The position numbers were made by a program, and so were the translations under genes. DNA of 63,022 bases from Paludibacteraceae bacterium (lineage in GTDB: Bacteria > Bacteroidota > Bacteroidia > Bacteroidales > Paludibacteraceae): contig JAFOYE010000012.1 of assembly GCA_017391525.1 (NCBI GenBank), forward strand, positions 64,001 to 127,022. Direction: 5' to 3'. Below are positions 50,828-61,464 of the stretch, one piece after another. Under the pieces are notes generated by a model. The model was not told where the DNA came from. It ran no database searches and saw only the letters and a list, made by a program, of their open reading frames with translations. Within the stretch, counting starts at the first letter, position 1; each line of letters starts with the position of its first letter.

Positions 50828-50883
50828 CTATAGCCAATCGCCAATTGCCTATAGCCAAAGCAACACTCTACACTATACACCAA
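50828..50883. repeat. 7-base repeat tract (eight units)
   Basis: ctatagc, caatcgc, caattgc, ctatagc, caaagca, acactct, acactat, acaccaa. The CTATAGC unit is the same as in the mtaB insert at 44.3 kb. Confidence 0.75.
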
Positions 50884-50916
50884 AATAAGTTTTAGAGCGA
50901 AGCGATAAGAGCTTCC

Positions 50917-50951
50917 TGCCTTTAACCTTTCGCCTCTAACCTTTAACCTAA
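50917..50951. repeat. 7-base repeat tract upstream of the BRO/DinD-like gene
   Basis: tgccttt, aaccttt, cgcctct, aaccttt, aacctaa; same unit type as inside rho and mtaB. Confidence 0.75.
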
Positions 50952-50976
50952 CAAGCGGCTCCGCCGCAAAAAAAAT

Positions 50977-51819
50977 ATGGGAATAGAAACGCAAATACAA
51001 CTCTTCGACAATGCTAAAATACGCGTTGCTTGGGATGATGTGAAGGAAAAATATTTCTTCTCTGTGGTGGATGTTATCGGAGTTTTAACAGAGAGTACTG
51101 ATGGACGCACTTATTGGAAGGTGCTGAAAAACAGACTCTTGAAGGAGGGAAATGAAACGGTTACAAATTGTAACCAGTTGAAATTACCTGCTTCTGATGG
51201 CAAAATGCGCTTGACCGATGTCGCTGATTTAGAGGGGATTTTGCGTATTGTCCAATCTGTTCCAAGTAAGAAAGCAGAGCCGATAAAACAGTGGTTGGCA
51301 CAGGTCGGTAGCGAACGTATCCATCAAATGATTGATCCTGAGCGTTCGATACAACAGGCTGTAGCGGATTATAAGAAACTGGGGTATTCAGATAAATGGA
51401 TTGCCAACCGAGTGAAATCTATTGATGCTCGAAATGAACTAACCAACGAGTGGAAACGTTCGGGAATGACTGAAGGGCGTGATTTTGCGATATTAACCGA
51501 TTTGATTACGAAGACTTGGAGTGGTAAGACAACAAAGGAATATAAGCAATTCAAGGGATTGACCAAGGAGAATTTACGTGACAATATGTCAACGATTGAG
51601 TTGGCGCTTAATACTTTGGCTGAAGCATCTACAACCGAGATTTCGAAACGCAGAAATCCCAAGAATCTGAAGCAAAATATGCTGATTGCTCAAGAAGGTG
51701 GAAATGTTGCGAAGGCAGCACGATTGCAACTTGAAACAACTATTGGCGAAAGTGTAGTAACCTCTATCAAAGCAAGTGACTATATTCGCCCGATAATAGA
51801 GGAAACTTTAGAAGAATAA
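50977..51819 (+). CDS. BRO-N / DinD-like antirepressor-type protein
   Basis: 280 residues. The N-terminal part (about 5-115) fits the BRO-N fold found in phage antirepressors: IRVAWDDVKEKYFFSVVDVIGVLTES, YWKVLKNRLLKEG, MRLTDVADLEGILRIVQSVPS. The rest resembles DinD-type proteins (RSIQQAVADYKKLGYSDKWIANR; WKRSGMTEGRDFAILTDLI; C-terminal GGNVAKAARLQLETTIGESVVT). Such genes are scattered as lone accessory genes in Bacteroidota; DinD inhibits RecA in E. coli, and other members regulate phage genes, but no role can be set here. No prophage genes surround it; instead it lies between repeat-filled regions, consistent with recent insertion. Confidence 0.85.
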   Translation: MGIETQIQLFDNAKIRVAWDDVKEKYFFSVVDVIGVLTESTDGRTYWKVLKNRLLKEGNETVTNCNQLKLPASDGKMRLTDVADLEGILRIVQSVPSKKAEPIKQWLAQVGSERIHQMIDPERSIQQAVADYKKLGYSDKWIANRVKSIDARNELTNEWKRSGMTEGRDFAILTDLITKTWSGKTTKEYKQFKGLTKENLRDNMSTIELALNTLAEASTTEISKRRNPKNLKQNMLIAQEGGNVAKAARLQLETTIGESVVTSIKASDYIRPIIEETLEE

Positions 51820-52170
51820 TAAATTTGATTATAAAACTCCAACAATTGTTGGATAAAATCAATAGACCTATAGGAGAGCGAAGCGACCAAAAAAGGAGTG
51901 TTGATAGTTGGGTTAAAACAGTTTTTGTCTAATTCGCAAATTATTGATTTTTAATGAAATAACATATTCTATTGCGCATTTTTGTGCAAAACAAAAAAAA
52001 CGCAGTAGAAGATAGTAAGTGCTTGATATGTAGTCTGATAGCAACAAGAATTTATTAACAACTTAAATATAACGCAGCAACATTTCACATTGAAACAAGC
52101 GCTATAGTGCGTGAAACTTTGAAACGCAGCTTTGCCGCTTGAAACGTTTGCTTGCGAACAAAAAAAGCTT
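51820..52170. other. 351-base gap before the giant exoprotein gene
   Basis: No gene and no promoter matching the local consensus. It holds the palindrome TCCAACAATTGTTGGA (51838-51853), a small hairpin TTGCGCA/TGTGCAA (51972-51989), an AGAGCGAAGCGA string also seen at 50.9 kb, and a GC-rich stretch with CGCAGCTTTGCCGC just before the ATG. Confidence 0.6.
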
Positions 52171-55100
52171 ATGAAAAAATTATTATCAATTTTAATTGGT
52201 GTACTTTTAGGAGTGACAACTTTGTGGGCTGATAAAGCACCTTCGGAAGCAAATAATGTGTCCAAAAAGGAGTATGGTGTTGTCGTGGGAGTTCAGATTG
52301 CAGGAGAGGGCGTAATAGGTCAAGGTGGTCGTGCTGGTGTATGGCATGAAAAGTTAGATGCCAACACGGTTACCAATTTATCGAATGGAAAATGGACTAA
52401 TACGGCAAATGTAGCATATCACTATGATTATGAGACATCAGGTTGGGCTTCTGGTATTTTTAATCCTAAATATTACAACTATGCTGACCAGTCGTACTAT
52501 TACTATGCCGTGCCATCTACAGGATATTATTTTGATAGTTGGACATTGACCAACACGGATTTATCTTATACAACAATCAAGACCAATGCTTCCACCAATG
52601 GTCATGATAATGAGTGGGAAGTGAAGTATAGGATGTTCTGTGTTCATAATGATAGCTATTACAGTTACACAACATATCCTCATGCAATTCCATTGATGAC
52701 GGCAAACTTCAAAAAGCAATCTATTCACCGCGATTATGCCAAAGTGGTGGCTATTTATGTGAATGAAGCAGGTGTGCCTGTCTTTACCTGGGATGGAAGC
52801 GACCATTCCACTATTGTGCTGGAGCAAGGTGGTGGTTATGTGAATATAGGCGCAGCAGCCACCAACCAAACAGAAGTAGAATATGGTGATTACAATACCT
52901 TAGCATATCGTGATGCAAGTGAGCACTCATGGAACTATACCTACTACGCAACACCTGCTGAGAACTATGCTTTTGCAAGTTGGTACGATGAACCTACTAT
53001 GCAACAACAATTGCAACAGCATGGCAAACTTCTGTTAGATCAATCGACTGATGCGGAGTATACCAAATCGTTTACATCTAATTGCACAGATGCAACCTCT
53101 ACAGACATCCCTGTAGCACCAACGATGTACGCAGTCTTCCGTCCTTCATTGACCTATCATTACTCAGGTCCAACTGTCTATGTTTCTGACAACGAACCTG
53201 AAGGTGGTGTTGTATATGTACATAGTACCAGTGCGGCAGACAAACCTGCATCTGTAGATGCAGTGGCTGCTGCGAATTGGAAAAAATCGCACGATGATAA
53301 TGCAAACACTTATACACAAAAGGATAATCCTACGTATTCCTATACTTATTACGCAAAACCAAGCGACCCAACTAAATATGCTTTCAAAGGTTGGGCAACT
53401 TCGCAATTTAGCGACCCTACATATGGTACGGATCCAATTAAACCGATGTACGATTATGCTCAAACGATGAGCGCAGAGAATACTAAACCCGAGAATAGAT
53501 ATATTACTCCTCCTCTATTTGCTGTATTCGAATCTTTCTATTACAAAGCTCCGCCAGCCGCTTTGGCTACGGCTTCTCAGGGTGCGGGTTATGTGTATGT
53601 GGATCTTACGGGCACTGGTATGCCTACTGGCTATACGGGTACAGAAGTAACCGCGGGCGCGCTCAATCAAGTAGCAGCGAATGGTGTACAACATAATTAT
53701 ACTGTGCATTACTACGCTACCCCAATCCCGGGTAATGTGTTTGTGGGATGGTCCACTACGGCTGACGGATTGAATATCGTCAATCAAAATGCGCATTATC
53801 AAACCGAATATGCATCGCAAGCAAAGAATCGTGATTACCCTCATGTGGCAGCTCCGTTGTATGCTGTATTCCGTTCGGATATTGATATTCGTCAGCAAGA
53901 CCGCATGATTGTGTATATCGATGAAGAAGGTAATGGTAATATCAACGACTCTAAGGTACTCATTGACTTCCAAAAAGCAAATACCTTGACGGCTACATTG
54001 AGTGATGAAAGTGCTTCTCTCTTCGCTTTGTCCAATCGTTCGGGTTCAAAATCAGGAAGCACCATCACTTTTGATGCTACTCAAGGCTTGATAGAGTTGG
54101 TGGTTACATACAAGGGCGATTTGGCAACGGCTGTAGGTAAGGTGGCTAATATTACCTTGTCTGCTACCTATGGAGGACAGACTATCAAGCGTCCTGTAAC
54201 CATCACTGTAGAAGAAGCACCAATCATTACATTCCTTCCTACGGATGGTAAGGGTGCATATACCATCAAGATGACCAATGGCTCTGGTATCAATTATACC
54301 ATGAATGCTAATACGCAAGAGAATATCAAAGTGCCTATTACACACGAGAGTATGTCGAATATAGAAATGGCACTTACCAACGATGTGTCTTCGGATAACT
54401 ACTATTTCTTTGGATGGCAACTAATAGACGGCAATGATATGACTTATATGTCATACGAGCAATTATGTACCTATCAATTCACGAAGCCAGTCAAGGTGCG
54501 TGCCGAGTTTATTCCGAAAGATCGCGCTACATACTATATTAAGAATGATCCTACCAATACGCTCTACCACGATTTGCAAAAGGCGTTAGATGATGCAAAT
54601 GTTTTATATAACAAAAACCAAGTAGCGCAGACAGTAGTTTTGAAGGATTACCAAGGAGCAACCAGAGTAACCGAAGCTACCTTACCTAAAGGAACATATA
54701 CGATTCACAAAGGTATTACGCTGCTTATTCCTGGTGATGCAGCGCACACTTCAAAAGACGAGTTGGAACCAGCTGATTATGATAGTGGAAAAAAGACTGA
54801 TAAGCCTTATATGAAATGGATCGTAGAAGACGGTACCAACTTTACTGTGAGAGGAAATTTGAGTATCTACTCTCGACTCAATGCCAATGGACAAACATGG
54901 GTAGGTCGTCCATGGCAATATGGTTGGATTGAATTGGGTGAGAATTGCAAGATGATTTTCGAATCGGGTGCAAATCTCTATGCCTTTGGATATATTACTG
55001 GTCCTCTCTCCTCTACTATAACCATGCAATCTGGTTCTCAGGTTAAAGAGGCTTTCCAAATCCTTGACTGGCACGGTGGTACTGAGACATTAGAGTATTT

Positions 55101-58100
55101 GAATCTTTTAGGTGCGCTAAGCGGAAATTATGCAAAATCAGAAAAGGTCTTCCCTTGTAGTCAATTCTACATTCAAAATGTGGAAGTACCAATGACATTG
55201 GAGTACGGTTCAAAAGAGCGTTTGAGTGCGGGTGTTGCTATGGGTGACCTAACTGTCATTGATGCGCCATTTATTGATGTAAATGATGGTGTGTTCCGTA
55301 TGGCAAATGGTATATCTATTACCAAATATTACGATAAATATACCGATTCGCAAGTATATACCATTACAGGCAATGGTACTTCAGAGGCTAAATTTGGAAA
55401 CTTGACATTGGATGTTAATGTGTCAATACTTAATGCTACACTAAATTCTGCACAGTTCGTATTGCCAATGCCACACAATATGGATATTCGTATTAAGAAT
55501 ACAAAAGTTAATATTATGTACGATATGGCGTTCTTAGCGGGTTCCAAAGTAAGTGTGGACAAAACATCGCATGTGATTATCAATGGAACAAGTTCACAAA
55601 CTGCAAGAGTGTTCTTGTATGACCGCAGCGAGAATGGACCATATTTCAGTCTTAGTAATTCCGAATTTGTACCAGTAGGTGCTCGCCCAGGAGGTATGGC
55701 ATTTGAGCGCAAACCAGAAGACTTGAAGGATGCTTCTTTCATTGTAGATGGTGTGATTGAGACAGGTCAATATGGCTATCTATATACTACTGCAAGTGGT
55801 GCAGATATTACCTCTAATGGTGGTGGTAAAATGAAGTATGCAAAGATTGATACGGGAACAAAGAATACATACCAACGCACTATGGCAGCAGGATTTATTC
55901 CTATTCCTGTAGAACCTGCAAATATGCACAATTTGGATAATACTTATGTGCCAGCAGAAGTGGGAACCTTTACCTATCGTCAAGGTCAATGGAGAAAAGA
56001 GGATGTGGCAGTGACTCCAACTCCTGCTGAGGTTGTAAATCACATACCAACCTTTAATGCGGATAATATGACCTTGACTGCGTTTGTAGGTAAAGACGAC
56101 ACTAAAGCTGTAGACATTACAACAAATAATAACAATGTGACATGGGGTGATGTCAATTGGTCATACGCGCTCACAGGAAGCAATGCTGATCAATTCAAGT
56201 TGACAGGTACATTACCAAATGCTAATGTTGTTTTCACTCCAACCTCTGAAGGAATAAAAACGGCAACCCTTACGATAACAGCCAAGTATGATCATACCGT
56301 TTTTGATCAAACATTAACATACTCTTATTCTAAAAATATCTACCTCACAGGTAATGCTTCTTATCTCGCTGCAAACACCCTCGCATTTGCTGATTTGAGT
56401 ACACTCTATGAGGGACAAGGAGCTATTAATCTGTTCCAATCTGGTTCCAAAAATAATGGCGAATCTATTAGTATTACGATTACTCCAAATCCTAACGTAG
56501 ATGAAGAGGAAAGAGGAGCTGCTACTACCGAAGGAATAACTGAAGCGGCGACAATCACTCCAACCAAGGTGGGTTCGATTATCATACAAGTTACTCAAGA
56601 TCCAGACCATGACAAGAATATCGCTGGTACAACCATTACTAAAACCATCACGATAACAGAGCCAGTTGTGTGGAATTGGGGAGATCTCTATTTTGGTACT
56701 GTTAATGCAAACCCTGTGACTATCCTCAATGGCGCAACCTCTTGGACATTGGTGGAGAAAGAAGACAAAAAGAATATTATTAATTTCCAAGGTTCATCTC
56801 CTAACTATACCGCGTCTATTGCTGATCAAATTGCAGGTAAATACGAGGTGACCTTTACATACTCCGATGATAAGGGTGTAACCAAAGACTTCATAAGTAC
56901 AGTTTACACCAACCCTCGTTATCTTCGTGTGGATGTTAACAATGATACGGTTTATCGTGCGGTAACACTCTCTGCTAATAATCAAGTTTCGTACGAAGAT
57001 GATAGCAAAGCAGTCGTATTCTCTTCTACATCACAAACTATTTCACAATGGAAGATGACCTTCCTTGGTGTACCTGATAAGATTTATTTTACACCAACTG
57101 GCGAAAATACGTGGCAAATAGAGGAGAGTACCAATGGTGTCAACTGGACTACTTCTATGCCTTGGAAATATTTGACAACCAATGAGCACTTTGAGATGTC
57201 ACTACTCCCTTCTACTCGTTATGTGCGCGTTAGTTATGGTGCAGGTAATACAGATGCAGCTTATCTAAAAGAAGTTTATATTACAGAACTTACTGAAGTC
57301 AAAGCAGATGTCAAGAAACTATATATGCCTATTGATGGGGTAAATAATGCTATTAAAGAAGTCGTTTTGACCTATGCTAATACCGGGCTATTATCCATCC
57401 GTACTACCGATCCTACAAATTTCCAACTGAAGTTCTCAGACTCGGACGCAACACCAACTGAAGTTTTGTCTATCCCTGCTACTTCTGACGAAAATCCATT
57501 TGGAATCAAGGGCGTTGACGTTGTATGCAAAGCTACTGTAGAAACTAGAGCAGAACTACTGGTGTTTAATGGCTCACAACTTGTTTTGCAAATACCTATT
57601 AATGCATACCTCTTCCCACAAGAGTTACCTATCAAGTTGGCTACAGATCAACCAGCTGGCGGTGACCGATACTATTTCGTAACTACTCACTCACACAACG
57701 CGGAGTGGGATGGCACGGATGGTGTTCGTACTTTGACAATGAACAATGCAGTTTCTGATGCGGCTCCATATGTGACCTTTGCCTTTGAAGGTGCGCCTAC
57801 CTTTATCAGTTTTGATTATACTAGTGCAGCCAAGGGCGTATGGAATATCGAGGAGAGTACAGATGGCAAGAACTTCTCAAATGTCACACCAGCAACAGGT
57901 GATGTTATGGCAGATGGCAAATTCAAACGCACAGTAAGTACTACTTCTAAGTATATTAAGGTTATCTATGAAAGTGCATACGCAGAGAAGGTGGATTTGA
58001 GTAATATTACCATCGTAGGTGATGCAAGTGTAGTAGTGAATCCTACTAAGCTTGAATTAGATTACGATGATGCAAAACAACTCACGTTGACAGCTATCAA

Positions 58101-61100
58101 CCTTACAGCGGTTAATATTGCTACTAGCAGTGCTAATTTCAAAATTGCACCTACCTCGACTACCAATTATGAACCTAACCTTTCGCTTACTTCTACAACT
58201 CATCCAGATCAATTAGGTGAAAACAAAATGGGTGATATTGTGTTCGATGTTAAATGGACTGGTGATCAAATGGTAGAGTATGGAACAATCGTGATTACTA
58301 ATCCTAATGATGGCGATGCAGTACTAGCTACAGTAGAACTGACAGGTATAAAAAATAGTATTACAGATGGCGATATTAATATCTATACAGGTGTGCCTTC
58401 TCCAGAATATACACTCAAAGGTACCTTTGAAGGTTCATCACATCGCAAGGTTGATATTTCTGCTGCGTTCTCTGCTGATGCTACTCCAAAACCGCTCTTT
58501 GATTATGTGGTAGTATATGGCGAAACTACAACTAATGATGGCAATAAAACTATTACTACTCCAAATTCAACGGCTGGTTCTAACGCTAAGACACCTTATT
58601 ATATTTACAAGAAGAGTGATGATGGCAACTCATACGTACTAGTTCAGTTGGTAGAAAATGCCAATAGCAGCACCAAAGCATGGTTGCAAAATGGTGATGA
58701 TGCTGTAACTATTACCTCAGGTAATGCTGTCAGCATGTATATCACAGGCTTCTGTCCTTATGCTACCACAGGTTATACCAAGGATGAAGAAGGCGTGTGG
58801 TATTTCCGCGCGAATGCCGGACAAAGTATCGATGTGTATCTACAAGACTGCTATATCTATAGCCGCGCTAAGACTATCGATGGTCATACTTTTGCAGATC
58901 GTTCAGATGGTCAAAGCTTCGTAGATCATTATTCTCGTGGTACAGGTGCGGTACTTGTGTTTGCATGCAATGATAAGCTTACCACGCCAATGAATGTAAC
59001 TATTCATACATTGGATAATAACCTACTTAAGAGTAACTATGGTTGCTTCCTCCAATCTATTGCAGGACGTGCTTTCCAAGCTTCGTCACCTATCCAAATA
59101 CGTTTGATAGACGATACTTATGTGACAGCTTCTACTACCACGCTTAACTTTACTGATGAATGGCCAGCATCTCAACATGCTAAGACTGGTGCAGATGTTC
59201 GTACCAATGGTTTCCTTAGTCTTCAAAAGCAAGTGAATAATGCACCATCTATTGATATGGGTAATAGCAATACCGTTGTTAACTTCAATGGTGGTCAAGT
59301 GGAGTTGCAAAATGCGCAGATCGTTTCTACTAACTATGCTAGTTCATTAGCAATCTGTCCACGTTCTGGTAAGTTTGCAGGTATATTCTTAGCATACGGT
59401 CTTGGTACGGATGATGTGGGTGGTACTGTTAACTTTAAAGATGGTACAACTACCGTTCTCCCAATGTGGGTTTCTCCTAATTATTTTGAGAGTTACCTTT
59501 GTGAGAAAGACGCAGATGGTAATTATATCAAGAATACCAAAGGGGAGTATCTAACAACTTGCTTGCGTACTCCTGCTAATACCTATGTTTCTGGTGGTTC
59601 GCATTGTATGATGCGTGCTTGTGCAGAGCCACAAAGACAAGGTGGTGCACCTAAGGATAAAGCTGGTAACGATGGTAAACTCCTCGGTTTGTACAAGTTC
59701 CCTAAGAACCCAGAAACAGGAAAGAAAGGTGGATGGACTGCCAATGGTACCAATGGGCTTGTTACCCCTACTGCAGGCAATGTGCCAAATGGATACAAGG
59801 TAGAGAGTGTAACACCTAATAACAATGGTACGGATAACGCTGAAGATGACTACCTAAACTTCTGGTTTAATCCTGATTTTGAACCTGCAGCACAACCTGA
59901 GAAGGATAGGAAGATTTCATTCTGGAAGACTAGTATGACTAGAATTTCTGCTGAGTATGCCAACTATGGTGAACGTTTTGTAGGTGGTGAAACATCTATT
60001 GAGTTTGATGGTACAGAGCAAATGGAGATAGTTAAGAATCTTCTCTACTGTAAGATTGACGAGAACATTCTAAATGTGATTATTCGTGATGACTTTATGG
60101 CTCCAGTTAAGAACCCTGCACCAGAAGGCGATGGATTCATACCTATTCATCCAACCAAAGTAGGTACTGACCCTAATCCGGAAAATGCTGAGATGGAAAA
60201 CTTTATTACCAACGAAGGTACATATCAAGTTGAGAACAAGGTTTACTATATCACAACAGCTACTGCGGATGTTTGGAATGCCTTTACTGCACCATTTGAT
60301 GTGGCTAATGTCTATGTTATGGAAACATACCCAGAAGAGTTGCTAGAGGAAATGGAGTGGAAAGCGGGTAAGGACCGAGGAGAAATTCTTGAATTCCAAG
60401 CAGAGCAGAACGCCTATTTCGCTGGATTCTTTGGTGTGACAATTGCATTGGGTCAAGATAAGAACTTTGATCGTATCTACCAAGAATATATGGAGTGGGC
60501 TAATGCTCAAGGCTACGCATATCCTGTCGGTGGTAAACGCAAATTGATTCCATATAATGGAACCAACTGGGCTACGGCTGATTTCTATCTCAACGAGAAT
60601 ACAGCCGATTGGACTATTGATAACTTAGATGATGGTAATTTTACTACCGCATGGCAATTCCCTGATGCTACAGATGGTATCCTCATGCATCAAGGTCAAA
60701 CATATGCAATGCTTCTTCCATTCTGTACAGGATGTGATCCTGATTCTCGTGATTACTGGGATTATTGGTCTGGCAAGTTTATCATCTTTGAGAGTGTTGA
60801 TGGAACACTAGAGAAACCACATAAGATATATGGATCTAATCATGTTGGTACTTTGCTTTCTGGATTAAGTTCAGTTACTGATGGAAGTGCCAAGTTACTA
60901 GGTAATAGTTCTTTCGCTGAAGTTACATTATCTTCTACATATCCAGTTTTATATTATAGTGGCGATTTACAACATTCAACATTCTATGCAACGGATGATA
61001 CGCCAGGTGTTAAACCTACTGAATCATTCTTGGTAGCAAATCCTGTAGAACCAATAGGTATGAAACTTGTGGCTGTATCAATGGAAGGTGAAGCTACATA

Positions 61101-61356
61101 TGTTGGCAACCCAGGCGATGGTACTACCACGGGCACTCATACTCCTACCGTAGGTGGTGGCAATGATATGTTCATCACTGCCATAGCAGGTGGTGTCAAT
61201 GTGGCAGTAGCTGCGCCACAAATGGTATGTGTGGTTAATGCTACTGGTCATATCATCTACAGCGGTTATGTGGCTGATAATGTGGATGTACTTCTACCAA
61301 TGAACGGCATCTACGTAGTCAAAGGCGAAAACGAAGCACAGAAGATTTTCTTCTAA
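52171..61356 (+). CDS. giant T9SS-exported surface protein (3061 residues)
   Basis: Start at the ATG at 52171, giving signal peptide MKKLLSILIGVLLGVTTLWA; the frame extends 13 codons upstream without a better start. Regions: (1) about 30-770, four or five repeats with the Listeria-Bacteroides/InlB-B-like pattern YYA-x-P...Y-x-F-x-GW (PSTGYYFDSW, PAENYAFASW, PTKYAFKGW, PGNVFVGW); (2) about 830-1250, beta-helix-like strands; (3) beta-sandwich and discoidin-like modules, twice with I-E-E-S-T-(N/D)-G-(V/K) (about 1660 and 1910); (4) about 2100-2970, further unrecognised beta-rich region with cysteines; (5) the last ~70 residues, TAIAGGVNVAVAAPQ to ENEAQKIFF, a T9SS sorting domain. Probably an adhesin or surface-layer protein; no catalytic domain seen. 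Confidence 0.88.
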   Translation: MKKLLSILIGVLLGVTTLWADKAPSEANNVSKKEYGVVVGVQIAGEGVIGQGGRAGVWHEKLDANTVTNLSNGKWTNTANVAYHYDYETSGWASGIFNPKYYNYADQSYYYYAVPSTGYYFDSWTLTNTDLSYTTIKTNASTNGHDNEWEVKYRMFCVHNDSYYSYTTYPHAIPLMTANFKKQSIHRDYAKVVAIYVNEAGVPVFTWDGSDHSTIVLEQGGGYVNIGAAATNQTEVEYGDYNTLAYRDASEHSWNYTYYATPAENYAFASWYDEPTMQQQLQQHGKLLLDQSTDAEYTKSFTSNCTDATSTDIPVAPTMYAVFRPSLTYHYSGPTVYVSDNEPEGGVVYVHSTSAADKPASVDAVAAANWKKSHDDNANTYTQKDNPTYSYTYYAKPSDPTKYAFKGWATSQFSDPTYGTDPIKPMYDYAQTMSAENTKPENRYITPPLFAVFESFYYKAPPAALATASQGAGYVYVDLTGTGMPTGYTGTEVTAGALNQVAANGVQHNYTVHYYATPIPGNVFVGWSTTADGLNIVNQNAHYQTEYASQAKNRDYPHVAAPLYAVFRSDIDIRQQDRMIVYIDEEGNGNINDSKVLIDFQKANTLTATLSDESASLFALSNRSGSKSGSTITFDATQGLIELVVTYKGDLATAVGKVANITLSATYGGQTIKRPVTITVEEAPIITFLPTDGKGAYTIKMTNGSGINYTMNANTQENIKVPITHESMSNIEMALTNDVSSDNYYFFGWQLIDGNDMTYMSYEQLCTYQFTKPVKVRAEFIPKDRATYYIKNDPTNTLYHDLQKALDDANVLYNKNQVAQTVVLKDYQGATRVTEATLPKGTYTIHKGITLLIPGDAAHTSKDELEPADYDSGKKTDKPYMKWIVEDGTNFTVRGNLSIYSRLNANGQTWVGRPWQYGWIELGENCKMIFESGANLYAFGYITGPLSSTITMQSGSQVKEAFQILDWHGGTETLEYLNLLGALSGNYAKSEKVFPCSQFYIQNVEVPMTLEYGSKERLSAGVAMGDLTVIDAPFIDVNDGVFRMANGISITKYYDKYTDSQVYTITGNGTSEAKFGNLTLDVNVSILNATLNSAQFVLPMPHNMDIRIKNTKVNIMYDMAFLAGSKVSVDKTSHVIINGTSSQTARVFLYDRSENGPYFSLSNSEFVPVGARPGGMAFERKPEDLKDASFIVDGVIETGQYGYLYTTASGADITSNGGGKMKYAKIDTGTKNTYQRTMAAGFIPIPVEPANMHNLDNTYVPAEVGTFTYRQGQWRKEDVAVTPTPAEVVNHIPTFNADNMTLTAFVGKDDTKAVDITTNNNNVTWGDVNWSYALTGSNADQFKLTGTLPNANVVFTPTSEGIKTATLTITAKYDHTVFDQTLTYSYSKNIYLTGNASYLAANTLAFADLSTLYEGQGAINLFQSGSKNNGESISITITPNPNVDEEERGAATTEGITEAATITPTKVGSIIIQVTQDPDHDKNIAGTTITKTITITEPVVWNWGDLYFGTVNANPVTILNGATSWTLVEKEDKKNIINFQGSSPNYTASIADQIAGKYEVTFTYSDDKGVTKDFISTVYTNPRYLRVDVNNDTVYRAVTLSANNQVSYEDDSKAVVFSSTSQTISQWKMTFLGVPDKIYFTPTGENTWQIEESTNGVNWTTSMPWKYLTTNEHFEMSLLPSTRYVRVSYGAGNTDAAYLKEVYITELTEVKADVKKLYMPIDGVNNAIKEVVLTYANTGLLSIRTTDPTNFQLKFSDSDATPTEVLSIPATSDENPFGIKGVDVVCKATVETRAELLVFNGSQLVLQIPINAYLFPQELPIKLATDQPAGGDRYYFVTTHSHNAEWDGTDGVRTLTMNNAVSDAAPYVTFAFEGAPTFISFDYTSAAKGVWNIEESTDGKNFSNVTPATGDVMADGKFKRTVSTTSKYIKVIYESAYAEKVDLSNITIVGDASVVVNPTKLELDYDDAKQLTLTAINLTAVNIATSSANFKIAPTSTTNYEPNLSLTSTTHPDQLGENKMGDIVFDVKWTGDQMVEYGTIVITNPNDGDAVLATVELTGIKNSITDGDINIYTGVPSPEYTLKGTFEGSSHRKVDISAAFSADATPKPLFDYVVVYGETTTNDGNKTITTPNSTAGSNAKTPYYIYKKSDDGNSYVLVQLVENANSSTKAWLQNGDDAVTITSGNAVSMYITGFCPYATTGYTKDEEGVWYFRANAGQSIDVYLQDCYIYSRAKTIDGHTFADRSDGQSFVDHYSRGTGAVLVFACNDKLTTPMNVTIHTLDNNLLKSNYGCFLQSIAGRAFQASSPIQIRLIDDTYVTASTTTLNFTDEWPASQHAKTGADVRTNGFLSLQKQVNNAPSIDMGNSNTVVNFNGGQVELQNAQIVSTNYASSLAICPRSGKFAGIFLAYGLGTDDVGGTVNFKDGTTTVLPMWVSPNYFESYLCEKDADGNYIKNTKGEYLTTCLRTPANTYVSGGSHCMMRACAEPQRQGGAPKDKAGNDGKLLGLYKFPKNPETGKKGGWTANGTNGLVTPTAGNVPNGYKVESVTPNNNGTDNAEDDYLNFWFNPDFEPAAQPEKDRKISFWKTSMTRISAEYANYGERFVGGETSIEFDGTEQMEIVKNLLYCKIDENILNVIIRDDFMAPVKNPAPEGDGFIPIHPTKVGTDPNPENAEMENFITNEGTYQVENKVYYITTATADVWNAFTAPFDVANVYVMETYPEELLEEMEWKAGKDRGEILEFQAEQNAYFAGFFGVTIALGQDKNFDRIYQEYMEWANAQGYAYPVGGKRKLIPYNGTNWATADFYLNENTADWTIDNLDDGNFTTAWQFPDATDGILMHQGQTYAMLLPFCTGCDPDSRDYWDYWSGKFIIFESVDGTLEKPHKIYGSNHVGTLLSGLSSVTDGSAKLLGNSSFAEVTLSSTYPVLYYSGDLQHSTFYATDDTPGVKPTESFLVANPVEPIGMKLVAVSMEGEATYVGNPGDGTTTGTHTPTVGGGNDMFITAIAGGVNVAVAAPQMVCVVNATGHIIYSGYVADNVDVLLPMNGIYVVKGENEAQKIFF

Positions 61357-61378
61357 ATTGATATCAAACCATATACAA

Positions 61379-61414
61379 TAACAATCGTAGAAAGTTACTT
61401 TTCTGCGATTGTTA
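61379..61414 (+). terminator. hairpin after the giant exoprotein gene
   Basis: TAACAATCGTAGAAA (61379-61393) pairs with TTTCTGCGATTGTTA (61400-61414) with one G-T pair; a 15-bp stem 22 bases after the stop but without a T-run. Confidence 0.6.
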
Positions 61415-61464
61415 TGTATAAAACAAATAAATAGGGATTTATATACCTGTTGACACCTTCATTT

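Larger units (their letters stand above)
50366..50976. other. repeat-dense intergenic region before the BRO/DinD-like gene
   Basis: No gene seen in about 610 bases. It contains a 7-base tract (50375-50409), a twelve-unit 11-base array (50417-50548), a long hairpin (50654-50708), two more 7-base tracts (50828-50883 and 50917-50951) and a GCGGCTCCGCCGC hairpin just before the next ATG. Confidence 0.7.

Noticed and set aside
50977..51819. prophage remnant
   Set aside because: A BRO/DinD-like gene alone is not enough; no integrase, capsid, portal, terminase or lysis genes nearby.
61379..61414. canonical intrinsic terminator
   Set aside because: The stem is good but no T-run follows, so it is recorded only as a hairpin with moderate confidence.
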